Notes: a model not told the origin generated them from the sequence alone. Shown: positions 9,994 through 19,067, counted from the stretch's first letter. The stretch: DNA of 27,769 nucleotides from Priapulus caudatus (GCF_000485595.1 NW_014577443.1:1-27769); one strand, 5' to 3'. Numbers and translations are program-made.

Positions 9994-10350
9994 GAGTTGG
10001 CGTCAGGAAGGGCATCCGGCCGTAAATTCTTGCTTCACTTCTTAAATTCTTAATCTTAACAATCCTAATCCTAATTAGTCTTCAACAAGAAAAGATGCCT
10101 ATATGTATTGCATTAAAGGAGCAAGTTCAAAGGTTCTTTTCTTGTTACGCGTTTTTGGCTGGTATATGAATTTTGCAGCTGTGATCTTGTCCACGCGACC
10201 ATATGGGCACACCTTCATTTGCATTCATTGTGATTCATTGCGTTAATTCTGTAAGAAACTATTAGCTGTGTAGACCCGGTAAGAGAATAGGTCTACTGCA
10301 TCTTCTGCATGTCGTAGGAGGCGGCTAAAAGAAGGGCGCACCCTGATAGA
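9994..10350. repeat. Dispersed-repeat motifs, possible SINE/LINE tail remnants
   Basis: The segment GGCGTCAGGAAGGGCATCCG, continuing GCCGTAAAT, at about 9999-10027 and the segment GTCGTAGGAGGCGGCTAAAA at 10311-10330 resemble conserved motifs I associate with interspersed retroelement tails in many animal genomes. The assignment is from memory and not to a named family. Between them is AT-rich DNA. The two ~74-codon minus frames at 10325-10739 have no paired splice sites and are not called. Confidence 0.4.
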
Positions 10351-11039
10351 ACTTTATTGCTTGTGCATTATCCTCTGTAGAAGCGTCTCTGCTCATTTTT
10401 CTTTTCTTCTTGAAATGCAATGTTGCGTTCAAGTTCGTGCCTTGTCGGGGCAGTTCAGTATGTGCTGCCTTCCTTCCATCAATGCCGTAATAACGCATTG
10501 TGTCAGTTGTATTCTTATGCCACGAAGCGTTCACAATACGCAGATACATGCCTAAGTATATTTATTGAGTCTAACATTCTCAGTCGGTTACGTCGTCCTG
10601 TGCGGCTGGGCTTCCATCGCGTGAAATCGTCGCGCACCCGCGTTCCTTCCTCTTCCTCTTGGGTGCGGCGCGATTTTGCGTGATGTTCCTGGTAGACCTG
10701 CTCCCGGAGCGTGAGATAGTTGTTTTTGTGGGTCTTCAATGCAATTCACTATAATTCTATGTTACAAGCCATCGGTTACTGTTGGGTAAGTGTGTCAGTG
10801 ATAAAAAGTGTGTCATTGAGAGGTTTACGTTTATTTAAAAAAATGTGGCATAGTAGACTGCATTTTATATGTTTGCAGTTTTTTAGAACTACACTTTGTG
10901 ACATCAAGTCACGAAAGTTATTTTGCGGGGGGAGTGGTGTAACAGTGCGCAGTCAATTTGTAGATTAGTAAAGTAATTAATTTGAAATATTCATGGTAAA
11001 ATTATACATGTGATTAGCTAAGGAGACAACACACAGGAT

Positions 11040-11840
11040 GTTAATTCTACTGCGTAGACGCACATCCGGACCTGTGAAGGCAGAATTCGGAGAAGACCGG
11101 ACGTGCGCAGTTGAATAACATAGTGTCAAGTACACGTGCGTCTACACGTGATGAGACGTGATTGCTAGATGTTTAACTCGTTCTTAGGGGAGAACGTGTG
11201 CACGTGTACGCAGTGTGGTCTCACACGCGGGTAGAATCATATGACGTCACCTTGCTGGTCGTATATATAGACACACCTTGGGAACTCTCCCTAGGTGTGC
11301 GCGCATATATTCCCACTCTGTTGGAAAAGATTGACGTACGGACGGACGGACGACCTCAGAGACTGACGGACGGACGACCTCAGAGACTGACGGACGGACG
11401 ACCTCAGAGACTGACGGACGGACGACCTCAGAGACTGATGGACAGACGACCTCAGAGACTGACGTACGGACGGACGGACGGACAGAGGCATATGTTATGC
11501 TAATACATTTCTGGACTCTTGCTCACGAGTGTATCGTGAGCGATAATAAATTATTGTGCGTGGAAAACTCACTCATGGATTTGTGAAATCATTGGTGTTA
11601 TCTTCGTTACTACGCCTCACCAGACACAGGGGAACTAGCTGACATTCCTTCAAGCGCAAACGCAAACACGAAACGAGACAACGGGTTAAGAACGATAACA
11701 CAACGCAGGATTTAGAACATTACCATCACGTACACGATCTCGTGCCTACACACCGTCGGGCACTGTCCCGACGTAACTAATTAACACAAACTGAAACGTA
11801 ACGAGAGCAAGGTTTCATTAGCGCGCAGCCGCACTTAATT
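11040..11840 (+). mobile_element. LTR-like repeat copy II
   Basis: This copy shares with copies I and III the block TGACGTCACCTTGCTGGTCG, followed by TATATATAGACACACCT, then an AATAAA at about 11545, an ATTGGTGTTATCTTCGTTAC segment (compare TTTGGTGATCGTTTTCTTCG in copy III) and AACACAACGCAGG. Its 5' part contains ACTGCGTAGACGCA, also found at 8022 in copy I. The order CRE, TATA, poly(A) signal fits the U3-R-U5 layout of an LTR (inference). A 24-bp minisatellite is inserted or expanded within it. Confidence 0.5.
11331..11482. repeat. 24-bp minisatellite, about five copies
   Basis: The unit CGACCTCAGAGACTGACGGA plus CGGA is repeated five times, flanked by further GACG/GGAC repeats. Because the period is a multiple of three, both strands stay open (101 and 66 codons); these frames are not genes. 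It lies between the TATA-like block and the AATAAA of LTR-like copy II. Confidence 0.95.
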
Positions 11841-11849
11841 AGATCGCAT

Positions 11850-12310
11850 GCACCTAGTGCTGGCGACATGCTCTCTATGAGAATTGCAGAAATTCGGCGA
11901 AATACTGCTTCCGTCGGCAACTCTAGGGCATCCAGTAATCTCCGTTTGTGCGTTTTGGCTATATAGCCATTTCGAATAATTTCTCAGTTTCACAAGCGGA
12001 AATATCGGATTTGCGCATGCCCGTTCGCGCCGAAATTATATAGCATGAGGCGAAATTATGCATTCAAACGATTTTCGGGCTATCCGCCTATAGACGTGGT
12101 AAACTTCGGCGACCGCCTACGTATTTGCGAATTGCAGAGCGCCATCTTTTTCGTACGGCCGACGGCGATATGCACATAATATATACGTATATATTTTATG
12201 CTGGACATAGTTTCCGGTCGACGATTTTACCGCCCGCACCTCTTTCCGACGTCGCCTCTGCGACGGGCTGAGACGCTAGCGAAAATCCACTCGACGCGTT
12301 TCGTCTGCGT
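11850..12310. other. Intron sequence, nothing recognised
   Basis: Mixed-composition intronic DNA with AGAGCGCCATC at about 12136, a motif that also occurs near 1020. Short open frames on both strands have no splice context. Confidence 0.4.
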
Positions 12311-12315
12311 ACACG

Positions 12316-12346
12316 TGACGTCACGTATGACGTCACGCATGACTCA
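12316..12346. promoter_or_regulatory. Three bZIP-type sites at 12-bp spacing over a splice donor
   Basis: TGACGTCA (12316-12323), TGACGTCA (12328-12335) and TGACTCA (12340-12346) recur every 12 bp. The first two match CRE and the third AP-1. The third overlaps the donor of exon 12348-12568: on the minus strand the donor reads GTGAGTCA. Confidence 0.6.
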
Positions 12347-12347
12347 C

Positions 12348-12568
12348 GTTCAGCAGTTCTGTGCTGTCTGCGCTCGGATCCCACTCCAGGTCCTCTGGCG
12401 GGTCGTCCTCGCGGTGCACCATGGGATGCGTCTCGTCTCTCTCCGTCATCGTGTCATCCGATGTCGTCGATGACGTCGTTGATGACGTAGACGAACTGTC
12501 GTTGACGTAGCTGTTGCCAGGGTCATCGCCTAGGACGTAAGTTCCGGTGCCCTCGTGAGTTTCCACTT
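12348..12568 (-). CDS. Cytoplasmic-tail exon of type I membrane protein (phase 1-0)
   Basis: The exon has 73 full codons plus two leading bases. The donor is AAC before GTGAGTCAT. I chose the acceptor TTATCGGCCCAG before AAGTGG because it restores phase 1 with the upstream exon; an open frame continues about 36 bp further upstream to an in-frame TGA, but the AGs there give the wrong phase. It encodes VETHEGTGTYVLGDDPGNSY, then a Ser/Thr run (SSSTSSTTSSTTSDD), then an acidic stretch with DDPPEDLEWDPSAD. This is likely a disordered, phosphorylatable tail. No named domain. The donor overlaps an AP-1-like site. Confidence 0.85.
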
Positions 12569-12675
12569 CTGGGCCGATAATAACATATTTCGGGGAACAA
12601 CTCATGGGTCTTCATTGGTGTTAATGCAGCCTTCATTGACAATACACGACCATATAATACACCGAACTATTATTA

Positions 12676-12789
12676 ATAGCAACCAACAAACCAAGCAAGC
12701 AAGCAACCAACCAACCTTTCCACTCTCCGTATTTTATTAGTATTAAAATATGGAGTGTGGCAAGGTTGGTTGGTTGCTTGGTTTGCTAT
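12676..12789. repeat. Fold-back inverted repeat in intron
   Basis: The left arm AGCAACCAACCAACC...CCACTCTCCGTATTTTA and the right arm TAAAATATGGAGTGTGG...GGTTGGTTGGTTGCTTGG are near-perfect reverse complements with a loop of only a few bases around TTAGTA. The whole segment would form a hairpin of about 50 bp. It has no coding capacity and lies in the 423-bp intron between exons 12992-13153 and 12348-12568. Confidence 0.9.
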
Positions 12790-12991
12790 GACCAGTTACC
12801 TAGAATCCCCGATCTATGTATGTTGTATATAATTATGTACGGTTGCCTATGACGTGGTCATTGCAATACTAGGACCGCTACCGTCAGTTACCTCTCACTC
12901 TATCCACCTACTACTAGTATACGTATAGATACTTTAATATCTACACAGGTACTATGTCTATATCTACGGATGTCATCATTATATACGTCAC

Positions 12992-13153
12992 TTTTTGCTT
13001 GAAGTTTGGTCATGCTGGGTGTTCGAAGCTCCTCCATCTCCTGTGTGTGGTGTAGCTTCGTCGGCTCCGGTATGGAGTTCTGGCTGGGTCGAGTCTGCAT
13101 CGATCCCCCATTATCAGCTAGCGGTACGTAGTTCACGTTGCTGTTCTGATCCG
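12992..13153 (-). CDS. Cytoplasmic-tail exon of type I membrane protein (phase 1-1)
   Basis: The exon has 53 codons plus split codons at each end. The acceptor is TTCGTTGCTGTAG before CGGATC and the donor is AAAA before GTGACG. It joins upstream to ...ELPMKK through an Ala codon and downstream through a Lys codon to VETHEG. It encodes DQNSNVNYVPLADNGGSMQT, then RPSQNSIPEPTKLHH and MEELRTPSMTKLQAK, hydrophilic and Ser/Pro-rich. Its phase is 1 at both ends, so it could be a cassette exon. Its first ~26 bp and the acceptor are duplicated twice more in the adjacent intron (see 13121-13460). Family unknown. Confidence 0.87.
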
Positions 13154-13460
13154 CTACAGCAACGAAGAATGAAAACAGAATATAATAGAATATAATTAAG
13201 GATTACAGATAAGAATATTAGAATAGAATATATTTATTAAAATTTTTATTCGAATGTACCGTAGTTCACGTTGCTGTTCTGATAGGCTTACTGCAACGTA
13301 GAATGAAAACTGAATATAATAGTATATAATCAAGAATTATAGGTAAGAATATTAGAGTAGAATATAATTATTAAAAATTTCGTCCGAATGGTCCGTAGGT
13401 AACATTGCTGTTCTGATCGGCTTTTACAACGTAGAATGAAAACAGAACAGAATATAATTA
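13121..13460. repeat. ~134-bp tandem triplication including a splice acceptor and exon start
   Basis: TTCACGTTGCTGTTCTGAT occurs at 13132 and 13265 and as AACATTGCTGTTCTGAT near 13401, a period of 133-135 bp. The rest of the unit, GAATGAAAACAGAATATAAT and neighbouring AT-rich DNA, is repeated too. The first copy contains the acceptor and first codons of exon 12992-13153. Copies 2 and 3 are diverged and no longer preserve the TAG before CGGATC. Confidence 0.9.
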
Positions 13461-13469
13461 TTAAAAAAT

Positions 13470-13970
13470 GTTATCACAATCAATGGAACATCAAAGTTAT
13501 AAAGGCTTTGAGACTAGGTTCGTACGTGCGGATAATTCATCTACGATGTATAATTCGTATCTTCGTTCCATTTTTTCGTTTATCATTTCTTTACGTTTTA
13601 TAAAACCGGCGTACGATACCCCTTTGCCACGTTTGCACCCCAATGTAAAACTGTGAGTTGGAAACGTGAGGAACGAGGAAATCGAAGCCGGTGTTGTGCC
13701 AGCTTCCCTCGTTAGTTAGGTAAACGTAGGTAATACGTATTAGTAGGTAAAGATGGTAGCTACGTGTGTGTGCCAGCCTCGTGCCTGCCCTCATAGGAGA
13801 GAGCATAGAAACATTAGCATCTGCGTCCTGTGCCAAACCTTAACTTAAGTTAGAGTGCTTCTCAGTTTTGATTGAATTACGTATCGTTCACTAATTTATG
13901 GTATACTATCACAGCCAGAATGCTGTAATCGTCTCGGGTAAACTCATGCAGTGTTGGTGTGTGGGCCTGT
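13470..13970. other. Intron sequence, nothing recognised
   Basis: Ordinary mixed-composition intron between the triplicated segment and a GT microsatellite. Frames of 62-81 codons exist on both strands, with no splice-site or protein support. Confidence 0.4.
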
Positions 13971-13984
13971 AAGTACGGTACTGT

Positions 13985-14032
13985 GTAAGTATATATATAT
14001 ATATGTGTGTGGACTGTGGGCTGGTTGTTTGT

Positions 14033-14086
<54 letters not shown>

Positions 14087-14092
14087 GTATGT
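13985..14092. repeat. (TA)n then (GT)n microsatellite
   Basis: A short TATATA run at about 13988-14003, then GT dinucleotides at about 14031-14082. The minus-strand His/Thr-rich frame is a translation of it. Confidence 0.95.
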
Positions 14093-14099
14093 GTAAGTA

Positions 14100-15580
14100 A
14101 CCGGAATATATTACTCCTGTTGTTTACAATACATAGCAAAACATCTACGAGAGAAAGCGACACAATGACGCTATAGCTCGTATGAGAGCGAAACAGGAAG
14201 CCAAGATCTCATCCACACGAAACAAACGCCCGCCATTTTTATTTCAAATATATGAATGCGTTTACATTTTCTTCGTTTTCCTACACGAACGTTCATTATC
14301 ACGTTTACAATCACGATTCTGAATAAATTAATCAGGCATGCATGTGCGTACTGGGAGCAGCCGCTGTATGCAGCAAGGCTCTCTTATACACTCTCCGTGG
14401 TGGTACACTCTCTTCATGAGGGTAGAAGGTAGTCAGTAATCCATCTCTCCTGCTGCCGATATTTTGTTATATTTGAGGTAAGAGCTGATTCCGTTCGCTT
14501 CGCGCGGGAGACAGGAATAGCAGCTATATCCTACTCTTGAATATACTGACGCTGTGGCATGGCAGACATTCCCCCCTACTATAGGTAGATATCCCTGGTA
14601 ACCTATATAATTGCGTATGGGCATGACTCCCGGGGCGCATTTTACATTGCGCATGGAGATTTAATCTTTATGGTCTACGCACAATGTATAAGGGGGAGAG
14701 TTGCCATCGGGGAATGTATATCATGCTACATAGCCTCCATTTGTATTACACCCTACTGTAACATGCACTGCTTGCATTCGAAACACAAACATGGTTGACT
14801 GTACGGGCTAGCGTGATACACCGTTACACACACGAAAAGAAACACGATAGTTTATACTCGACACAAGATTTAATATTACTGTCTACATTCCCATTGGCTC
14901 ACTAGCGTGCTATCTACGCGGTACTACGACACTACGGTCTAAAAGTTTATCACAACATGGCCGATTAAAATATGCGGGTCTCTTCTATTGTTCAACGACG
15001 ACATGAACGATGACACATGATCTGTGTAACACGCCTTGCTATCAGCATTCCGATGCGTATTCTTAGTATAGGCGTGTCGGTCTACTCCGCCCAAGCCGTG
15101 TGGCCTCGCGTGTAGAATAGTGGTATACAAGGTATCCGCACATTTAACGTGCATATAGCGAGTCCAATTGGTCCGTGAGCATCACGTGGGGTCTACGGTG
15201 AAAATATGTTGGATGTTGTGTTTAAAAACGTAATCATCACGAATCACTGAATGTGCTATTTTTACACAGTAATTCACAATTTACACATGATATATATATA
15301 TATATAGTTACGTGGTGTGATACAGAGACGCGCGCGCTTGTGAGAATATACGCTATTTAACGCTAAACCTTAGTTCCTTCCCATCAGCCAGGTATTCTAT
15401 TATACGACAGGACACATGACTAACCTGCTGCTTGCACAAGCTTGCGATAGGTAATTTTAAACAGAAACGGACATCGGAATGATTGATACACACGATACAA
15501 TAAAGACATTCATATAATCAAAGAACAAAGTATCTCCATCTATATCTTAGCTTACAGCGTCGATAAGTTACTTGTCAGCA
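14100..15580. other. Intron sequence, no feature recognised
   Basis: About 1.5 kb of mixed-composition DNA with a short TA run at 15290-15306. I found no exon with matching splice sites for the surrounding minus-strand gene. The 71-73-codon minus frames at 14433-14654 and 14939-15154 show no protein character. Confidence 0.4.
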
Positions 15581-15587
15581 TGGCTCA

Positions 15588-15836
15588 TAGGGTCTATGTC
15601 CCCCGGGGTACTGCCGGAACGTACCCTGGGTACGGTCCGGTATACCGGAACGTACCCTGGTAACTATTTGATATGGTTAGGGTTAGGGTTCGGGTTAAGG
15701 TTCGGATTCGGGTTAGGGTTAGGGAGTAGGCGTAGGCGACTCCCTAGACTCGTTAGTGGAGTAGGCGAGGTACGGTCCGGCATATCAAATAGTTACCAGG
15801 GTACGTTCCGGCAGTACCCTGGGGGACATAGACCCT
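15588..15836. mobile_element. MITE-like palindromic element with telomere-like core (copy 2)
   Basis: The inverted repeats begin AGGGTCTATGTCCCCC and run inward through GTACTGCCGGAACGTACCCT and TGGTAACTATTTGATATG; the right end is the reverse complement. The left arm carries an extra ~30-bp duplication of its own middle part. The core at about 15675-15727 is TTAGGG/TTCGGG repeats. CTCA occurs on both sides (15584-15587 and 15837-15840) as a possible 4-bp target duplication with one unmatched base. It has no coding capacity and lies in the intron between exons 17735-17923 and 12992-13153. Confidence 0.87.
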
Positions 15837-15916
15837 CTCAGCGTCAGTATGAGCACTGCGTGTGTGTTAAATGAAGCCACAGAGAGCCATAATTGTCGGG
15901 TAATATTCTCGGCCCC

Positions 15917-16005
15917 CTCTCTCCCCTTCTCTTTTTCTCACTCTCAATCTCTCTCCCTCTCTCTTCCTCTCTCTCTTAATCTCTCTCATTCTCTCTCGTC
16001 TGAAA
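15917..16005. repeat. (CT)n-rich tract
   Basis: About 90 bp of CTCTCTCT/TTCTCT sequence, giving the Ser/Leu-rich plus frame seen here. Confidence 0.9.
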
Positions 16006-16344
16006 ATGCACGGTGGGTTTACGTAGCTCTGTCTGTAATGTCATCCGCTAAGCCTCGGACGTCAACGCAGGTAGAGTTTTTATATTACTCATAGTCGCTT
16101 TGCAGCCGACATATATGCGCGGGCACTGTCTCACACTGGTCGGCGTGTGAAAAAAGCTGTGAATTATTTATTTATTGTTTTGAAATGCAGTGAATCGACG
16201 AGGATGACTAGTAAACTGATATTTCGCACTCAATCTCGTCTGCGTCCCGCGTCGCTCTGCACACGTCTGACGTCACGCATCGATGCTGCTGCCACGCGCG
16301 GGACTTTCTACGCCTCTCTCTTCGCACCAGCCGTCGGCCTACAC

Positions 16345-16562
16345 CTGCTCTCCGCACTCTGTCACTTGCCACTTTGCCATCCTATCCCTCTACAAAATAA
16401 CAGGAAGAGCCATAGTTCAGTTACGTCACATTTTAGTCGTGCCCTCTGGTGGCCAGCCGGTCAGTGGGAGCGTCGGCCCGCAGTGAGCTGACCAGCAGAG
16501 GGCGCCACACGAGATCGCTAATTGGCGCTTGGCTTTGGCAAGTGGCAAAGTGCGGAGTGGAC
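16345..16562. promoter_or_regulatory. Imperfect inverted repeat holding two opposed CTCF-like sites
   Basis: The outer arms are TCTCCGCACTCTGTCACTTG...TTTGCC (16350-16378) and TTTGGCAAGTGGCAAAGTGC...GGAGTGG (16534-16560), near reverse complements. Inside, the minus strand of 16441-16454 reads GGCCACCAGAGGGC and the plus strand of 16491-16507 reads ACCAGCAGAGGGCGCCA. Both match the known CTCF core (CCASYAGRKGGCRS) closely. The pair is about 40 bp apart and points in opposite directions. Binding is inference. Confidence 0.6.
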
Positions 16563-16629
16563 GATTGAGCTAGAGTCGAGGCTCGGCTAGATTCCCATAT
16601 TATTCCCCACCGGAACTTCCACATTTTAC

Positions 16630-16865
16630 CACGTGCCAAAAACCATGGCCGTATTACCGCCTGCAGGTTTGTATGCCTTCTCATTTGTTTCAAACGCTTC
16701 GTTTTGCATCTAAGATGGCCGACGCTGATTTGACTCACTCGCTTGAGCACAAGGCACGACTGTAGCGCATGCGCACGAGACACCGCGTGACATTCCGCTT
16801 TGATCAAGGTCCAAGGGTGATTACGTTGTTGTGATTGTCTGATTGCGGCAAAAGTTTGCGCGAAA
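16630..16865. promoter_or_regulatory. CpG-type promoter signature: E-box, YY1, NRF1, E2F
   Basis: CACGTG (about 16632), AAGATGGCC (16712-16720, YY1-like), GCGCATGCGC (16775-16784, NRF1 palindrome) and TTTGCGCGAAA (16855-16865, E2F) lie within 235 bp, with the CTCF-like pair just to the left. The motifs are seen directly. Their reading as a promoter, and its direction, is inference. A minus-direction start would produce a transcript beginning just upstream of exon 12992-13153. Confidence 0.4.
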
Positions 16866-16919
16866 GAAGATTACGAGAAAGGTTAGTTGCATACTTGAAT
16901 AGACCGAGGTGAGAGCTGT

Positions 16920-16922
16920 TCT

Positions 16923-16956
<34 letters not shown>

Positions 16957-16958
16957 GC

Positions 16959-17004
<46 letters not shown>

Positions 17005-17360
17005 GCTATCGTTGTGGATGTGGTTGTTGTAGTTTTTTATTGCTGTTGCTGCTGTTCGTTGTGTTGTTGTTGCCGCTTCTACTTGTTGATGATGTTGTAG
17101 TTACTGTAGTTGATGCTGCTGTTGTTATTGTAGTGGATGCTGCTGCTGCTGCTGCTGCTTCTAGTGTTCGTCGTCACCATCATCGCCGTTGTCGTTATTG
17201 TTGTTGTTTTTGTTGCTGCTGCTGCTACTACTACTGTATCACGCATCAGTTGTCCTCCTGGCAAACGGTTTGTTTCGTGCTACACGTGTTTATTGTTATT
17301 GTTGTTGTTTTCGTTGTTTTGTTGTTGTTGATTTCGTGCTACACATGCTACTGCTGCCAG
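16920..17360. repeat. (TTG)n / (CTG)n trinucleotide-rich tract
   Basis: A nearly pure TTG run at about 16925-17008, then mixed TTG, CTG, GTT and ACT repeats to about 17360. Poly-Val, poly-Leu and poly-Cys frames on the plus strand are artefacts of this. Confidence 0.95.
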
Positions 17361-17445
17361 AACACGAAGGTTCTAACAACCCTCGTTACAACAACGGTTT
17401 TTAACAACATCCACCGACAGGCTAGCGCTATGTTATCTAGAAACA

Positions 17446-17479
<34 letters not shown>
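17446..17479. repeat. (GATA)n microsatellite
   Basis: About eight tandem GATA units. Confidence 0.95.
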
Positions 17480-17734
17480 CAAAAACAGATCTTGTAGTAC
17501 TTGTTAGTTAGTAGTTGTTGGTATGTATACGAGATTCTCATACTCAGTATATATAGAGGTCCGGTCTACGATAGAAAGCTACCGTTAAGACTAATGTTTA
17601 GACTAATTACGTTTCCGACAACTGGCCTTAGATCCCGATCTAAGTTCTAACAAGTAATCAAACTAGTCTAGTCAGTGATGACAGTAGTAGGAGTGTGAGT
17701 GAGTGGTGGTGCGGTAGTTAGGAGGATCACTGAC

Positions 17735-17923
17735 CTTTCTTCATCGGTAACTCCTCTGCTTCCGCTGATGCTCCCATCGGCTGCAGGGCCTTGCGCTCTG
17801 CTGCCGCAGCCTCCGCATCCTCATAGCTCTTCTTCTTCTTCTTCTGCTTGTTGCTCATGTACGCGTAGATGGCGATGATGCCGACGATGATGACGAGGAC
17901 GATGACGATGATGATGATGGCCG
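17735..17923 (-). CDS. Transmembrane exon of type I membrane protein (phase 1-1)
   Basis: The exon has 62 codons plus split codons. The acceptor is excellent, a long CTCTCTCCTTCTCCTCTACG tract then TAG before CGGCC; the donor is AAAG before GTCAGT. It begins directly in the membrane helix AIIIIVIVLVIIVGIIAIYA, followed by YMSNKQKKKKKSYED, a basic stop-transfer placing the C terminus in the cytosol, then an Ala/Glu-rich, probably helical stretch (EAAAAERKAL) and GASAEAEELPMKK. The frame extends upstream to an ATG at 17951 (MFSLLLLYVAA), but that part coincides with the polypyrimidine tract, so splicing is preferred over a start there. An alternative first exon with a signal-anchor cannot be excluded. 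Confidence 0.87.
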
Positions 17924-18311
17924 CTACGTAGAGGAGAAGGAGAGAGAACATCGTGAGTGTTGCTGCTGTTGTTTACATTTGCGTTGTAAGGTGTCGGGGA
18001 ATAGAGGAAGGGGGCGGGTGGCCGTTTGAGATAAAGGGAAGAAGGAAGGGTGCGGCTATGAGAGAGAATGGAGGGGCGACGGTGAGGGAGAAGGGAGGGG
18101 CTGCTCTATAAGACAACAACTGTGGACGGGAAGGGAGAAGCGACTGCTGGAGAAAGGTGAAGAAAGGGGCTATAAAAAAGAGGAGAGGTAGGATGTTATA
18201 GGAATAAAGATCACAAAGAACGTTTTTTGATTGAAACTTGAATACGTGATAAATACTACGTATCATGCACGACAGACGCCCGGCCGCATGGTGGCGCCAC
18301 GTGGCACGTAC

Positions 18312-18414
18312 TTGTACTTCCGGCAGTACTGGCAGTCTCTCGAGTCGGCTCAGCGATCGCGTATTCAGCCGTCACCGGTTGTCCTCTAATGAACCCTGCC
18401 GGGAATGTCGCCCC
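18312..18414 (-). CDS. Juxtamembrane extracellular exon of type I membrane protein (phase 0-1)
   Basis: The exon has 34 codons plus one base. The acceptor is very good (CATTTGTTTGGTTTCAG before GGGGCG) and the donor is ACAA before GTACGT. It encodes GATFPAGFIRGQPVTAEYAI followed by AEPTRETASTAGST, a short Thr/Ser/Ala-rich stalk that runs into the membrane helix. Phase fits both neighbours without adjustment (0 in, 1 out). Introns on either side are only about 385 bp; the upstream one is largely a 33-bp minisatellite. No known domain. Confidence 0.75.
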
Positions 18415-18458
18415 CTGAAACCAAACAAATGAGCATTCGTGGCATGAACACGTGTTAC

Positions 18459-18700
18459 GGACACACGCAGCAACGTCACTGTCCCTTCACAGCCACGTCA
18501 CTGCAACGTCAGTCTCCCTTCACAGCCACGTCACTGCAACGTCACTCTCCCTTCACAGCCACGTCACTGCAACGTCACTGTTCCTTCGCAGTTACGGCAC
18601 TGCAGCGTCATTGTTCCTTCACGGTTACGTCACGGCAACGACGTCATTGTTCCGTCACATCATGTGACTGTTACGTCACTGCTGTGTCACGTCAACGTCA
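18459..18700. repeat. 33-bp minisatellite rich in ACGTCA
   Basis: The unit TTCACAGCCACGTCACTGCA plus ACGTCACTCTCCC recurs at a 33-bp period, with about three clean copies and further decayed ones to about 18700. Each unit has two ACGTCA motifs (CRE half-sites). It fills most of the 384-bp intron between exons 18799-18980 and 18312-18414. Open frames of 105 and 71 codons are repeat translations. Confidence 0.93.
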
Positions 18701-18798
18701 ACGCACAGACCAAAGGGACTAAACAGGAACAAAGGACAAAAGGACCTAACAACTCTCGGACCAGCTAGCGACCTCTAGTGAGGGATTAAGGTAGTTAC

Positions 18799-18980
18799 CG
18801 AGGGCGTGGTATATGGTGGGAACGTGGGAATGATGAGTCCACCCTCGAAGTCTGCGCATGCGCGTTCATAGAAGCCACCGCTGGGTCGGATCTCAACGTT
18901 TTCGTCTTGGAGGTAGTTGAAAGCAACATCTATCGGACGAATTACTGTATCTTCTCCTTCCAGCAGGTCGAATATTATGT
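18799..18980 (-). CDS. Extracellular exon of type I membrane protein (phase 1-0)
   Basis: The exon has 60 codons plus two leading bases. The acceptor is TCTCCTTACAG before ACATAA, with a kilobase CT tract further upstream; the donor is TCG before GTAACT. It encodes IIFDLLEGEDTVIRPIDVAF and continues NYLQDENVEIRPSGGFYERA, with one Cys, then a stalk GGLIIPTFPPYTTPS. The alternating hydrophobic pattern suggests a beta-sandwich domain, but I recognise no family. An NRF1-like TGCGCATGCGCG lies in the coding sequence and is probably incidental. A weaker internal donor (GAGG before GTGGAC) would remove the stalk and is in phase with exon 17735-17923, so it is a possible isoform. Confidence 0.78.
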
Positions 18981-19067
18981 CTGTAAGGAGAAATATCGAA
19001 AGGAAACGTTAATCTATTGTAAATAATCTGATTTTAGCTACTTTTTTTTTGTAAAGAAAGTAAGTAA

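Noticed and set aside
10325-10739. Two ~74-codon minus frames
   Set aside because: No splice sites or start context; they lie next to dispersed-repeat motifs.
12569-12605. Longer version of exon 12348-12568 starting at an ATG near 12605
   Set aside because: The AG sites there give phase 2 instead of the phase 1 needed by the upstream exon, and an in-frame TGA lies just upstream.
16909-17453. Poly-Val, poly-Leu and poly-Cys frames
   Set aside because: They are direct translations of the (TTG)n and (CTG)n repeats.
17924-17951. ATG at 17951 as a translation start giving MFSLLLLYVAA before the membrane helix
   Set aside because: These bases form an excellent polypyrimidine tract ending in TAG exactly where the phase matches the upstream exon; a start there remains possible only as an alternative isoform.
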